Virus record (IMG/VR): IMGVR_UViG_3300035070_002982 | Coordinates: 1 to 36,301 of that record | Length of the DNA stretch: 36,301 nt | From: a virus | Direction: 5' to 3' (one strand) | Shown here: positions 12,591-21,975 of the stretch, in pieces | Layout of the letters: every line of letters begins with the position of its first letter | How positions within the stretch are numbered: position 1 is the stretch's first letter | Notes under the pieces: generated by a model | Told to the model about the DNA's origin: nothing | The model's database searches: none | Seen by the model: the letters and a program-made list of their open reading frames with translations, nothing else | Position numbers and translations under genes: made by a program

Positions 12591-14621
12591 TTATTGTTTT
12601 ATCATTAAGATACCACTCACGTTTAATGGTGCTGCACCTGAACCTGTTGTCATATACACCATTCCTGTTGTAAGACCTGCTGTTCCCGCTGCTGCGTCAT
12701 CATCAAATGCTGGTAAGTTACTAATTGTTATGTGTTCGTTTACATCATCAATGGTTATTGATGTACCATTTGCACCGCCTTTTAATGATATTATATCGTT
12801 TGTCTCATCTACCTCTATTTTTGTACCAGTAGAAGAAATTTGTCCAACTGTATTTAGATTAGATGATACATCACGTAAGAATCCTTTCATCGTATTGTTT
12901 GTTGTAAGAATACCAATACGTGCAGAAGACGCAAATATAAATGCTTCGTTAGCTCCTCCATCAATTTTTATTTGTGTTGGATTTGCTCCTGCTCTAAAGG
13001 AATTTACAGAAGAATCATATGTAAAAACAGAACTAGCACCAAACGCACCTGCGTTATTATATTGAATCTGTGTATCTGAACCTGCTGGTGTAGAACCACC
13101 ACTAGCGTCAATAGTATAATCAACGCGATTATATAAAGGATTATTAACTCCTGTTATTGTTACTCCTGTACCTTCGATAAGGTTGATACCTGATTGACTT
13201 GCAATACCTACACTGTCTTTGTAGAAAGCAATAGTTGGTACGTTAGCGTAAGGTACTGAACCATTTGTCAAAATCATGTAGTCAATATCCCATTGTCGTA
13301 CTACTCCAACTGTTCCACCTGCCATAATCATTTTAAGTCCTTTTACGGTTGCTGGTAATGCACCGAATGCTGTAATAGGTACTACTACAAGTTGCCAAGT
13401 GTTTAATACTCCACGCTGTAGTCCATATGAGAATAGGTTAACTGTTGAACCTACAAGAGTTCCTGCACTGTTTTCAAAACGTACATTTAGAGATTTATTA
13501 GTTGCTACTGCTGTACCCGTAAACCGTACCCATACTTGTAACATTGTGTATTGATATGCATCGAAAGAAGTTGCTCTTACAAATCTTGCACCAAGTCGTG
13601 CGTCTGTACTAGCCTCGATACACTCTGTTCCCTGCTTTGGGGAACTTGTACCAGCAAAATCAATTGAACCTGTCGGTGTAGCTGTTTGATACGTTGATGT
13701 TGTCCAGTTTGTAGTAGGGTCATCCATGTAGATTTCCTCACTAGCGATAGTCGGTGTAGTTGAACCTGCTGCAACCAAAATAATAGTTACTTGTAGTTGG
13801 TCTTCTGGGATAGCTGGAACCTCTGGGTTCGCAGATGCTGTACCAGTAATAGCAGTAATTGTACCTGCTTCGTCTACCACGATAGCGTCAAATCGGTTAT
13901 CTGTAGGGTCTGATGCATCCAGCGTTACCTGGCTCGCATTTGCTGTTTTTAATCCATCAAAGAAATAATTAAGGAATGATACATCATAAGTAAGACCTGT
14001 ACCTGACCAAGTAATTCCACCAGAAATCATGTACTTACCTTGTTGTGTAAAGTTCGCATTAATAGAAATATCATTTCCTACTTCATCAAGTGTTACATTA
14101 TTTCCTGCAGATAGTGTTACGTCACCAGATAATCCGTTAATTGTTGTACTTGCCCCGCTACTTTTACTTGCGTTTGATTGGATAAGAAAACGTGTTTGGT
14201 TTTCCAACGTACTAATAGTTCGGTTAAGGTCTGTTTTATTAACATACTCACTAGAACCTTTAATTACTTTTGGGTCTAACACTTCTTCTAATGTGTTTAA
14301 TTTGTCTGCGATGTCTTTAGGTGTATCAGGACTTCCGTCTTTCCCGTCTTTTCCATCTCTTCCGTCTAGTCCGTCAATTCCGTCTCTACCATTATCTCCT
14401 TTTTGTGCTTTAACTTTTGATACAGTATCCTTGATAGTAGAGAACTCTTTTGTGATAGCAGTTATCTTTTCGTCTACCATTTCTGGAATTATATCAACAG
14501 CATCGGCAACCATTAAAAGTCCGTCTGTTAGGTCGGAAACTTTTGATTCGATTGTTGAAGTCTTATCGTTTGCAAGACTTTCAATATCTGCTATTTTTTT
14601 GTTTAGTTCATCTATTATCAT
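12591..14621 (-). CDS. Second collagen-like tail fibre/adhesin
   Basis: This 676-residue protein is paralogous to 10854-12527 at the N-terminus: helical start, eight or so Gly-X-Y triplets (GDNGRDGIDGLDGRDGKDGK, about 76-98), then GSPDTPKDIADKLNTLEEVL. The body is beta-rich. About 210-440 (TFQ-type jelly-roll sequence such as LQVWVRFTGTAVATNKSLNV) may be a carbohydrate-binding or structural module, and the C-terminus has GSDTQIQYNNAGAFGASS-type fibre repeats. The two fibres may assemble together or bind different receptors. Confidence 0.83.
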   Translation of the reverse strand: MIIDELNKKIADIESLANDKTSTIESKVSDLTDGLLMVADAVDIIPEMVDEKITAITKEFSTIKDTVSKVKAQKGDNGRDGIDGLDGRDGKDGKDGSPDTPKDIADKLNTLEEVLDPKVIKGSSEYVNKTDLNRTISTLENQTRFLIQSNASKSSGASTTINGLSGDVTLSAGNNVTLDEVGNDISINANFTQQGKYMISGGITWSGTGLTYDVSFLNYFFDGLKTANASQVTLDASDPTDNRFDAIVVDEAGTITAITGTASANPEVPAIPEDQLQVTIILVAAGSTTPTIASEEIYMDDPTTNWTTSTYQTATPTGSIDFAGTSSPKQGTECIEASTDARLGARFVRATSFDAYQYTMLQVWVRFTGTAVATNKSLNVRFENSAGTLVGSTVNLFSYGLQRGVLNTWQLVVVPITAFGALPATVKGLKMIMAGGTVGVVRQWDIDYMILTNGSVPYANVPTIAFYKDSVGIASQSGINLIEGTGVTITGVNNPLYNRVDYTIDASGGSTPAGSDTQIQYNNAGAFGASSVFTYDSSVNSFRAGANPTQIKIDGGANEAFIFASSARIGILTTNNTMKGFLRDVSSNLNTVGQISSTGTKIEVDETNDIISLKGGANGTSITIDDVNEHITISNLPAFDDDAAAGTAGLTTGMVYMTTGSGAAPLNVSGILMIKQ

Positions 14622-14624
14622 AAG

Positions 14625-16817
14625 TTATTTTTTGTTAGCCTTTTCCCAGATTTCTTCTAATTGTGATTTTGTTTTTAGAATATCTTTGTTCCATACACCA
14701 AAATTAGTACCCATTTTACTTTCTTGCGTTATCATTCCATCATACCCTAGTTTTTTTAGTGCATTTTTTACTTCTGGCATTTCTGCAAAGTATGCTTTCC
14801 CTTGCCTTATTCCATTAAGTATATCTTTAGAACTGTGAACTGGATTAGATAGACCACCTTTTGTTTCTGGTATTTCCAAAAATGTTCCATCTGGTTTTTG
14901 TATTCTTACTGTTTTTCCTGTTGGCTTTGATGAAATTATATCTTCTATTTGTTTTACTAAATCATCTGATGGTTTTCTTAGGTCAGCTAGTTTTGCTTTA
15001 CTATCAACCATAATTTCATTAAGAGAAGATTTATTTCCACCAAAAGATTTTGCGTAGTCTGGATTTTCAGACATATAGAAAGTTTTTTGGAAGTTAGATT
15101 TTCCTAGTTGAATATCCTTTATATCAGCACTTCCACCGTGATATAGTTTTGGTTGTGCCTTCACAAACTCATCTGCACTCTTATACTTCTTTGCTTCTGT
15201 GTATAAGTCACTTGACATTATTCCGTTTTTTTTTGATACTGGTGATATGGAACTATTTTTAATCATTTTAGGTGTAGTTGTACTCTGTGCTTTCATTGGG
15301 ATGTTAGCTTCTTGAGTTATATTATCTGCAACTCCTAATACTTGGGAGAGTTTTTTAGCACCTGCATTTCCTAGAAATTCTAAACCATTACCAAGTCTAT
15401 AAAGTACCTGTCCTCCTACTGTTCCAACTGGTGTAACTGCTTGGCTAAATATTTCACTAACTAATCCACCTGTTCCACCTTTTAATGCTTGACCAGTCAT
15501 TGATTTTTTACCCATTTCTCGTAATCCAATTAAATTACCATAATCTAGATATGCCTGTTTAACATCATCTCCAAGTTCGTTATATATTGTTTGACGTGCT
15601 TCTCCAGATAGAATATTTCTTACATCATTGAATGCCCCAGCAATAGATTTTCCTTGATATGCTTTGTCTGGTACAAATTCTGCCCAACCTTGTTTTAATT
15701 GTTCAAATTTATCCATTGGTACAGACGATACGTCCTTGTAATCATCTCTTATTGCTTGTAATGCTTCAAGTAATGAATTTTGACGTGAAAGTTCTGGATT
15801 TGATTGAATTATTTTTTGTTCTGCAACATCAAAGAATTTTTGTACATCTACTGCATTTTGAGCAGTTTTTAATCGTGGTTCAATTATGTTTTTCCATAGT
15901 GAATCAGTTGCTCTTTTAGCTTGTATACCTATCTGTGATTTTGTTCCAAATAATCCTTTTACTGTTTGTCCTTGTGTAGTTGTTAACGCCGTCTTACCAG
16001 CAGTAACAGGTGCTTTTTCTGTTCCTGATAATACATCACTAACTCTTTGTAAAAATGGTTTATTTGCTTTGTATGTTTGTAGTATACCTGCTTCACGTGA
16101 TGAAGTAGGTATAACAGATTCAACCATTTTACTACCTATTTTTGAAGTTACTCTACCAGCACCAGTTAATAATGGTAATGCACCTGGTATCGCAACACCT
16201 AATGCTGTACCTACTCCTGGTGTTAATGCTTCTCCAACTGTTTGGTTTTTATCAGTCAATCCATATCCTACATCTCCAGTATATCCACCTACCGCACCTG
16301 CTGCTATATTACCAATAGCGCCACCACCTACCGCACCTGCTACCTTACCATATGGTATTAAATATGATGCTGACTGTAGTGCTTCACCTACTATTTGTCT
16401 TCCACTACCATCAACACCTTTAGATAATACTGTTCCATTTGTTGTAGTTACATCTTTTCCAACTGTTTGACCCATTCTTTCTTCTAATGTTTGTCCAGTT
16501 CTTGCTTTTACGTTTTCTGATAGTTTACCACCTGATAATTTATCTGCTAAAGTTAATCCTAATGAACCTATTGCTTGACCTGCTCTAATACCTGGTTGAG
16601 TAATTAATGTTCTTGCTGGTTCACTAATAATTTGCTTTATACCACCACTTACTTTTTGTGTTTCCTGAGAACTTTGATTTCCAGATACAAGATTTCTAAA
16701 TGATTCAATCTCATTAGTTGGATTACTTACAGCAGTGGTTGGTGTATTCGCAGAAAAGCTGCCTGGTGTAATTCCAAACTGTTTTCTATATTTTAAGATT
16801 TCTTCATTAGTAATCAT
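14625..16817 (-). CDS. Internal virion protein with C-terminal ADP-ribosyltransferase-like domain
   Basis: This is a 730-residue protein. The N-terminus (EEILKYRKQFGITPGSFSAN) is followed by a glycine/alanine-rich hydrophobic region (about 150-215, GKVAGAVGGGAIGNIAAGAV), as in proteins that cross membranes during DNA ejection. A long helical part follows to about 510. Residues 558-730 look like a phage ADP-ribosyltransferase (ART) fold: LYHGG (558-562), FYMSENPDYAKSFGG (580-594), KAYFAEMPEVKNALKKLGYD and GMITQE (about 694-699), then NFGVWNKDILK. ARTs transfer ADP-ribose from NAD+ to targets. A domain on an ejected protein could modify host proteins at infection onset. Both the ejection and the activity are inferred. 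Confidence 0.75.
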   Translation of the reverse strand: MITNEEILKYRKQFGITPGSFSANTPTTAVSNPTNEIESFRNLVSGNQSSQETQKVSGGIKQIISEPARTLITQPGIRAGQAIGSLGLTLADKLSGGKLSENVKARTGQTLEERMGQTVGKDVTTTNGTVLSKGVDGSGRQIVGEALQSASYLIPYGKVAGAVGGGAIGNIAAGAVGGYTGDVGYGLTDKNQTVGEALTPGVGTALGVAIPGALPLLTGAGRVTSKIGSKMVESVIPTSSREAGILQTYKANKPFLQRVSDVLSGTEKAPVTAGKTALTTTQGQTVKGLFGTKSQIGIQAKRATDSLWKNIIEPRLKTAQNAVDVQKFFDVAEQKIIQSNPELSRQNSLLEALQAIRDDYKDVSSVPMDKFEQLKQGWAEFVPDKAYQGKSIAGAFNDVRNILSGEARQTIYNELGDDVKQAYLDYGNLIGLREMGKKSMTGQALKGGTGGLVSEIFSQAVTPVGTVGGQVLYRLGNGLEFLGNAGAKKLSQVLGVADNITQEANIPMKAQSTTTPKMIKNSSISPVSKKNGIMSSDLYTEAKKYKSADEFVKAQPKLYHGGSADIKDIQLGKSNFQKTFYMSENPDYAKSFGGNKSSLNEIMVDSKAKLADLRKPSDDLVKQIEDIISSKPTGKTVRIQKPDGTFLEIPETKGGLSNPVHSSKDILNGIRQGKAYFAEMPEVKNALKKLGYDGMITQESKMGTNFGVWNKDILKTKSQLEEIWEKANKK

Positions 16818-16818
16818 A

Positions 16819-18459
16819 TTAGTATTCTCCTAGTGCAATTAATATATCTGAATAATTTTTACCATCACCAAGCATTTGTTCAATAACTGGTTGTACTGAT
16901 GGATTTTGTTTTACAATATCTGAAACACGTATTTTTGTTAATGAATTTCCATCTTTATCTATAATATTGTTTTCAATAGAAAGTATATTTTTAGAAAAAT
17001 TATCATAATCTTCTGCAAATTGTGCAACATCATAACCACCACGTGCAAGTGTTTCAAGTTGATTTTTTAATCCAGCTTGTACTGTTTTTAATGTTGTTGC
17101 TTGTACTAGATTATTTTGTGACTTTGAAGATGTTAAGTTTGGAACAGTTTGTTTATATAGTGCCACATCTTGGTCTGTAAGAACACCAACTTCTCCGTAT
17201 GTTCCTCGTGCAAGTGTTGGTATAAGACCAGTCAATGCCGCTTGTGCTGCGTATGCATCAGGAGCTCCGCCAAATTTTGTTAAAAATTTACTAAATCTAC
17301 CTCCAAATATACCAGTTTTTGCATCTTTCATAAGTGCATCGACATTTTGTAATTGTGTTACTGCTGATTTAGCTTTTTCTATTTTAGTAATTTGTCCCTC
17401 TGTAAGAGCTTTTTTGTTTTTTCCACTTGATAACAATAGTCCTTGTGTATATCCTGAAGTTCCTGGTGCATATTGACTTAGATAAGAACCTCCAACAGTT
17501 GTCCCAACTTTATCAGCAAGTTGACTATATGACATATTCTTCATGTCTGGTGTATAACTACCATTATCAATAGCCTTTTCAATTAAACTAAATTTTCGAT
17601 TTGCTGCTTCCTTAGCTGCTTGATATGCTCGTTCTTCTTTCTTCTGAATATAGTCATACTGTCGCATTTCTGTTTTATCTAATATTTTATCGAATCTATC
17701 TCGATTATCTTTATAGAAATCAACTTTCATTTTCATTGGTTCAAGTTCTAATTCTAATTGTTTATTCATTAGCTCTTTAGCATTAGATAGTAAACCTGCT
17801 TTTAAGTTGTAATCAATAGCAATATCTGCTTTTTGTGATGCTTCTTTTCGGTCAATATCACCTATTACTGCTGCTTTTTGGTCTGAAGTAAGTGATGCAT
17901 CGTTCATTAAATTCTCTTTCTTTCTACGATAAGCAAGTTCTACTGAATCATAGTTTGCTTTTGCTTTCATAGCATCCTGTGATAGTTGTTGAATTTGATA
18001 TTGTTTCTCTAGTTCACCTGGTCGGTTCTGCATTTGATTAAGTAGTCCAGTGAATTGAGCCATGTAATCATTTTGAGCTGTTTGTGCGTTCTGATTAGCT
18101 GTTTGAGTAGCTGAACCTAATTGATTAAGACTATTGATTGTAGGCATAGCTAGATAACCTGCACTTGCTCCACCTAATTCTGTTGCACTTGTTCCTTGTG
18201 GTGCTGTTGGTAACTGAACTGGTTTAGTATTTCCTAATGCTGTTGCAGCAGGAATTACTGGAGGTTGAATAGACTGTAGATTCTGTGTTCCTGTTTGACC
18301 AGTACCACTTGTCTGTATGAAATTTAATAGCTGATTATTTTGTGCAGCAGTACCTGTATATCCTTGAATACCTGCTTGTGCAGCAAGAGAACCACGCTGT
18401 GATACAGATGGTAATGCTTGACCTTTGTCGCTATAGAATTGTGATAGTGTAGTTGCCAT
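16819..18459 (-). CDS. Putative internal virion/ejection protein (546 aa)
   Basis: Low-complexity Q/T/G-rich N-terminus (to about 130), then a long charged helical region (about 135-300, EKQYQIQQLSQDAMKAKANY; LELELEPMKMKVDFYKDNRD), then a globular helical C-terminus (GEVGVLTDQDVALYKQTVPN). No enzymatic motif. The size, helical content and position between the tail hub gene and the ART-bearing protein fit an internal virion or injection protein of a short-tailed phage. It is joined to both neighbours by TAA-T-ATG junctions. Confidence 0.7.
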   Translation of the reverse strand: MATTLSQFYSDKGQALPSVSQRGSLAAQAGIQGYTGTAAQNNQLLNFIQTSGTGQTGTQNLQSIQPPVIPAATALGNTKPVQLPTAPQGTSATELGGASAGYLAMPTINSLNQLGSATQTANQNAQTAQNDYMAQFTGLLNQMQNRPGELEKQYQIQQLSQDAMKAKANYDSVELAYRRKKENLMNDASLTSDQKAAVIGDIDRKEASQKADIAIDYNLKAGLLSNAKELMNKQLELELEPMKMKVDFYKDNRDRFDKILDKTEMRQYDYIQKKEERAYQAAKEAANRKFSLIEKAIDNGSYTPDMKNMSYSQLADKVGTTVGGSYLSQYAPGTSGYTQGLLLSSGKNKKALTEGQITKIEKAKSAVTQLQNVDALMKDAKTGIFGGRFSKFLTKFGGAPDAYAAQAALTGLIPTLARGTYGEVGVLTDQDVALYKQTVPNLTSSKSQNNLVQATTLKTVQAGLKNQLETLARGGYDVAQFAEDYDNFSKNILSIENNIIDKDGNSLTKIRVSDIVKQNPSVQPVIEQMLGDGKNYSDILIALGEY

Positions 18460-18460
18460 A

Positions 18461-20269
18461 TTATTTTGCTATTTGGTCTTTATCATTTATGACCATTATT
18501 TCATATAGTTCGTCAGATGCGTGCAGTGTAGCAGTTATCTTAAATTGACATCGTATATCTCTATTATTATTTGTTGGTATAGATTCAATAAATTGTTCTT
18601 GACCACCTCCTGTATGTTCACGAATCTTAATCCACTTATCTACTGCAATACTTCCAGTGTTACCATTTGATACTGCTGCAATAGCTCTATCCAGTGTTAC
18701 TGTGTAGTTGTTACCACCAGTGTTAGTAATTGCTATAATATGTGCCGTATCTCCTGCACCATAGTTATTTAATACTGTTATCTCATCTCCAACTTCTGCG
18801 TTTGCAAAGTCTGCATCATTTACAGTGAATCCTGTTTGTGAAGTCCATGTTGCTGAAGTAGTAAATGGTTCTGATTTAACTGTTCTGTATTTTATATCTA
18901 TTAAACTACTACTATTATACAACCGATTATATTTTAAAACAATCTTATTCCATGCGTCAGTAATCTGTGTAGATTCTAACCATGGTGTTACAATGTGTAA
19001 TTTTCTAGGTAATGTATCATTAACGTCATCTGCAAATACTCCAGTTATATTTGTAGTTAAATCGTCATTGATTGAACGACTACCAAACACAAAGTTACAT
19101 TTTAATACTGGTAGTGACGCATCAACTGGTGAAGCATCATACATAGCACCAGCTATTGAATTTCTGAATTGTCCGTAATCTTTCACTGAACTATCTCCGT
19201 AATCATTCATTGAGCTTGATACTAAATGTATAAGTCCGTTTTCTTTTGTGTATTCCCATACCCCTGATGGAATGTTTAATGCTGTACTATCACCATTTCG
19301 TGTGATACTTGAATCAAGATTAAATAAGATTCTATCGTTAGTGTAAATAATACCATTGAAATGAATTAGTTTACGTCCCTCTAAACTTGTTAATGTATCA
19401 GGATAACCCTCATCGATAATAAATGGTAATCGTGCTACTTCTTGGAAATTTGAACCATTGAATGCTAGTAATCTACCCTCTACATCTAGTACATAAGGTA
19501 TTTTGTTCCAAATAGTACAACCTGCTGAACCTTGTGCTTCAATAGGATAAATAGCTGAATAGTTGTTTTCTGTATTACCATCCCATTCTGCAATATAACC
19601 ACGTCCACCAACATTACTTGTATAACCTACCCAAATTCTATTTGAACTAGCTTTAATCCATGAAATTGTAGAACCATTTTTCACTGTAGAGTTATTTATT
19701 GTCGATGTACCAATGTTGTAAAGAACGTTAGAAGTGTCCATTGAGAATATCTTTGTACCACTTGTAGCAACCATATATAGTCTATTTCCATACACTTCCA
19801 TTTGGTGAATACCATCGCCTATTGCTGGACTTGAAATACTTGTCCATGTTGTACCACCTGAACCAATATATTTTAGTTCTGTAGCAGTAGTAACATAAAG
19901 ACTTCCATTAAATACTTTCATGTCTCCGTTACCTGTACTTGTAGTTAGTGTTGGGTGATTTGTTCGTGCATCTACTGTATATGCTGCTGTTGGATTAGTT
20001 GCTGTAAGAATACCTCCTGCATAAACAATAAAGTCTTTTGTACCTGCACTGTTTAAATCAAACCAAGTATAAGCCATTGGAACAGATAGTGATTGACCAC
20101 TACTTTGTTCGTATACTTCACCATCTAATACTCGTACTGAACGCATTGGTTTAATTGCACCAAGATTAGTAGTTGTATCTAATTGGAATGAAGACCACAA
20201 ATTACCTTGTGTGTCACCAAGGTTTGGTTGTGAGAATCGTTTTAAGTCTTTAGATGGTATTACAAACAT
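18461..20269 (-). CDS. Tail hub/beta-propeller-like structural protein (602 aa)
   Basis: Starts MFVIPSKDLKRFSQPNLGDT. About 50-400 contain repeated short strands with aromatic and glycine turns (VFNGSLYVTTATELKYIGSG; MEVYGNRLYMVATSGTKIFS; IWVGYTSNVGGRGYIAEWDG), like blades of a beta-propeller. The C-terminus is beta-sandwich-like. In podoviruses large beta-propeller-containing hub or nozzle proteins occupy this place after the connector. The nozzle role is inferred from position and repeat pattern. Confidence 0.68.
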   Translation of the reverse strand: MFVIPSKDLKRFSQPNLGDTQGNLWSSFQLDTTTNLGAIKPMRSVRVLDGEVYEQSSGQSLSVPMAYTWFDLNSAGTKDFIVYAGGILTATNPTAAYTVDARTNHPTLTTSTGNGDMKVFNGSLYVTTATELKYIGSGGTTWTSISSPAIGDGIHQMEVYGNRLYMVATSGTKIFSMDTSNVLYNIGTSTINNSTVKNGSTISWIKASSNRIWVGYTSNVGGRGYIAEWDGNTENNYSAIYPIEAQGSAGCTIWNKIPYVLDVEGRLLAFNGSNFQEVARLPFIIDEGYPDTLTSLEGRKLIHFNGIIYTNDRILFNLDSSITRNGDSTALNIPSGVWEYTKENGLIHLVSSSMNDYGDSSVKDYGQFRNSIAGAMYDASPVDASLPVLKCNFVFGSRSINDDLTTNITGVFADDVNDTLPRKLHIVTPWLESTQITDAWNKIVLKYNRLYNSSSLIDIKYRTVKSEPFTTSATWTSQTGFTVNDADFANAEVGDEITVLNNYGAGDTAHIIAITNTGGNNYTVTLDRAIAAVSNGNTGSIAVDKWIKIREHTGGGQEQFIESIPTNNNRDIRCQFKITATLHASDELYEIMVINDKDQIAK

Positions 20270-20270
20270 A

Positions 20271-20558
20271 TTATGGAATTATTATTGTACTTGCTTCGTA
20301 TACTGGAATAGCTAGTCGTTGCCCTTTCCATGTATAAATCATTATTCTTGTTGGATAATTTAATATTGTGTTACCACCAACTGTTCGTAATAAACTGTTT
20401 GTTGCTGGTGTTCCTGATGTGTCTGCGTTGAATACTCTTTCAATAAGTACATCATCCATGAATCCTTTTAATGTAGTATTCTGCATACGTTCAATATCAT
20501 CCAGCTTTTTCTGTAGTTCTTCTACTTGCGTTTTTAGTTGGTTGATTTGGTCTTGCAT
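20271..20558 (-). CDS. Coiled-coil structural protein (95 aa)
   Basis: N-terminal coiled coil (MQDQINQLKTQVEELQKKLD, 1-30), then a small beta-rich head (NTILNYPTRIMIYTWKGQRL) ending in AIPVYEASTIIIP. This looks like a short trimeric spike or fibre-adaptor. It is packed one base before the hub gene start and four after the upstream tail-fibre-like gene. Confidence 0.72.
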   Translation of the reverse strand: MQDQINQLKTQVEELQKKLDDIERMQNTTLKGFMDDVLIERVFNADTSGTPATNSLLRTVGGNTILNYPTRIMIYTWKGQRLAIPVYEASTIIIP

Positions 20559-20562
20559 ATAA

Positions 20563-21798
20563 TTAACTTAGATACATTTTAATTGCTGTTGTAGACGATG
20601 TTGTTAAATAATAGTTATCTAATACATTAAATATGTTGAACGTATTAGATAAAAGTGTTGTTGAATATTGACTTACTCCTGATGAGTTAAATTTAGTGAT
20701 TACGTCTGAACTTTTCGTATATAAGTTACCAGAAGCATTAACAATGAATAAAGTAATTGCTGTTGAACCACAAGTAATTGATGATACGTAGGTAAGTGTT
20801 GTACCAGATAGACTATATTTAGCTAGTACATAGCTGTTTGCACTATTACCTGCTTCAAATGAAAAGTAAAAATTTGTACCATCTGATGTCATTAATACTG
20901 CATCGTTAGTTGTAGTAAGTTGAACCGCACCTGAGAATGACATTAATGTTCCTCCTGCTGACAAGTCATTTACTGCATAACGATATACTCTGTATGTATC
21001 TGGTGCTGTACCATTATCTAAAATCAATACATATAAATATTGTCCAATTATTACAGAACTAACGGGTTCGTCTGCATCTGCCCAATCTGATGTCAAGTCA
21101 CGTTTCTGTGGAATATTTGATTCGTGGGTTAGTTGAATAGTCGGTGCAGAAGCTGTTGGTGTTGTTAAAAAACTTAATGAATCAGCGTATCCATAAACTT
21201 GTTTTCCAAACCAAGAAACTGACTGTGCTGTTCCAGTAATTGATGTTACTGAAGCAAGAGATAAGTTACCTGCTCCATCTGATTTAATTACTGTGTTGTT
21301 TGCTCCATCTGCATCTGGGAAGTTAAGACCAGCTAATCCTAGTTTAGTTTTACCTGTTCCCTTTCCTTTAATTGCAATATCAATGTTTGTATCATCTCCT
21401 GTTGGTGCAATAAGTGGTGCATTACCAGTAGCAGCGTTAGTGATAGATACTTCGTTTACTGCACTTGCTGTAGTTCCTAATTTGATTACTTCATTACCAT
21501 TGTTATCGTTGATTGAATCAATGATACGAATATCGTTAGTAAATGTTTTAGTACCTGCGATTGATTGGTCACCTGCTGTTGATACTGCTTTAGCTGTTGA
21601 TGTTACTTCACTTAATTTATAGTCATGTGATGTTGTTACTGCAGAACCATCAATACCTACCTTAGCTTCTAATGCTTCAATAGCATCGTTAGCATTTGAA
21701 TGTTGTGTACTATGAACTAACGCAGGATTTGCGTTGTTTACTTTATCTGTTCCTACTGGATTAGATAGTGTATCTAGTGATGTTGGATAGTTAATCAT
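20563..21798 (-). CDS. Tail-associated fibre-like protein (411 aa)
   Basis: The N-terminus has the phage pattern YPTSLDTLSNPVGTDKVNNA, then LVHSTQHSNANDAIEALEAK and GSAVTTSHDYKLSEV, which is widespread in virion surface proteins. A fibre repeat follows (AGDQSIAGTKTFTNDIRIID; NAATGNAPLIAPTGDDTNID). The C-terminal part (about 215-411) is beta-rich with YRYAV and SLSGTTLTYVSS motifs, possibly another propeller-like domain. It is part of the tail or decoration module. Its start overlaps the stop of the 58-codon gene (ATGA). Confidence 0.75.
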   Translation of the reverse strand: MINYPTSLDTLSNPVGTDKVNNANPALVHSTQHSNANDAIEALEAKVGIDGSAVTTSHDYKLSEVTSTAKAVSTAGDQSIAGTKTFTNDIRIIDSINDNNGNEVIKLGTTASAVNEVSITNAATGNAPLIAPTGDDTNIDIAIKGKGTGKTKLGLAGLNFPDADGANNTVIKSDGAGNLSLASVTSITGTAQSVSWFGKQVYGYADSLSFLTTPTASAPTIQLTHESNIPQKRDLTSDWADADEPVSSVIIGQYLYVLILDNGTAPDTYRVYRYAVNDLSAGGTLMSFSGAVQLTTTNDAVLMTSDGTNFYFSFEAGNSANSYVLAKYSLSGTTLTYVSSITCGSTAITLFIVNASGNLYTKSSDVITKFNSSGVSQYSTTLLSNTFNIFNVLDNYYLTTSSTTAIKMYLS

Positions 21799-21971
21799 AT
21801 AGTTTCGTCTTCATTAGTCCAATTAGCTGTTTCTCCTTCTCCATTATATACAAGTGTCAATGAAGATTCTATATCTTCGTCTGAATCATATTCGATTAGA
21901 TTATCGTCATAATCCCAACCAGAACCTGGAGATAATATTCCTGGTTTTTCTTGTGCATCCCATGTTGTCAT
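21795..21971 (-). CDS. Small acidic protein (58 aa)
   Basis: MTTWDAQEKPGILSPGSGWD then a strongly acidic YDSDEDIESSLTLVYNGEGE and TANWTNEDETI. Its TGA overlaps the next ATG, and its ATG is four bases after the connector stop, so it is clearly part of the structural operon. WDYDDN-type sequences of this size occur next to connector genes. Function unknown. Confidence 0.68.
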   Translation of the reverse strand: MTTWDAQEKPGILSPGSGWDYDDNLIEYDSDEDIESSLTLVYNGEGETANWTNEDETI

Positions 21972-21975
21972 ATAA

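Noticed and set aside
10854-14621. Long plus-strand open frames opposite the fibres (proline/serine-rich)
   Set aside because: They mirror glycine/aspartate codons of the collagen-like repeats on the minus strand; composition shadows only.
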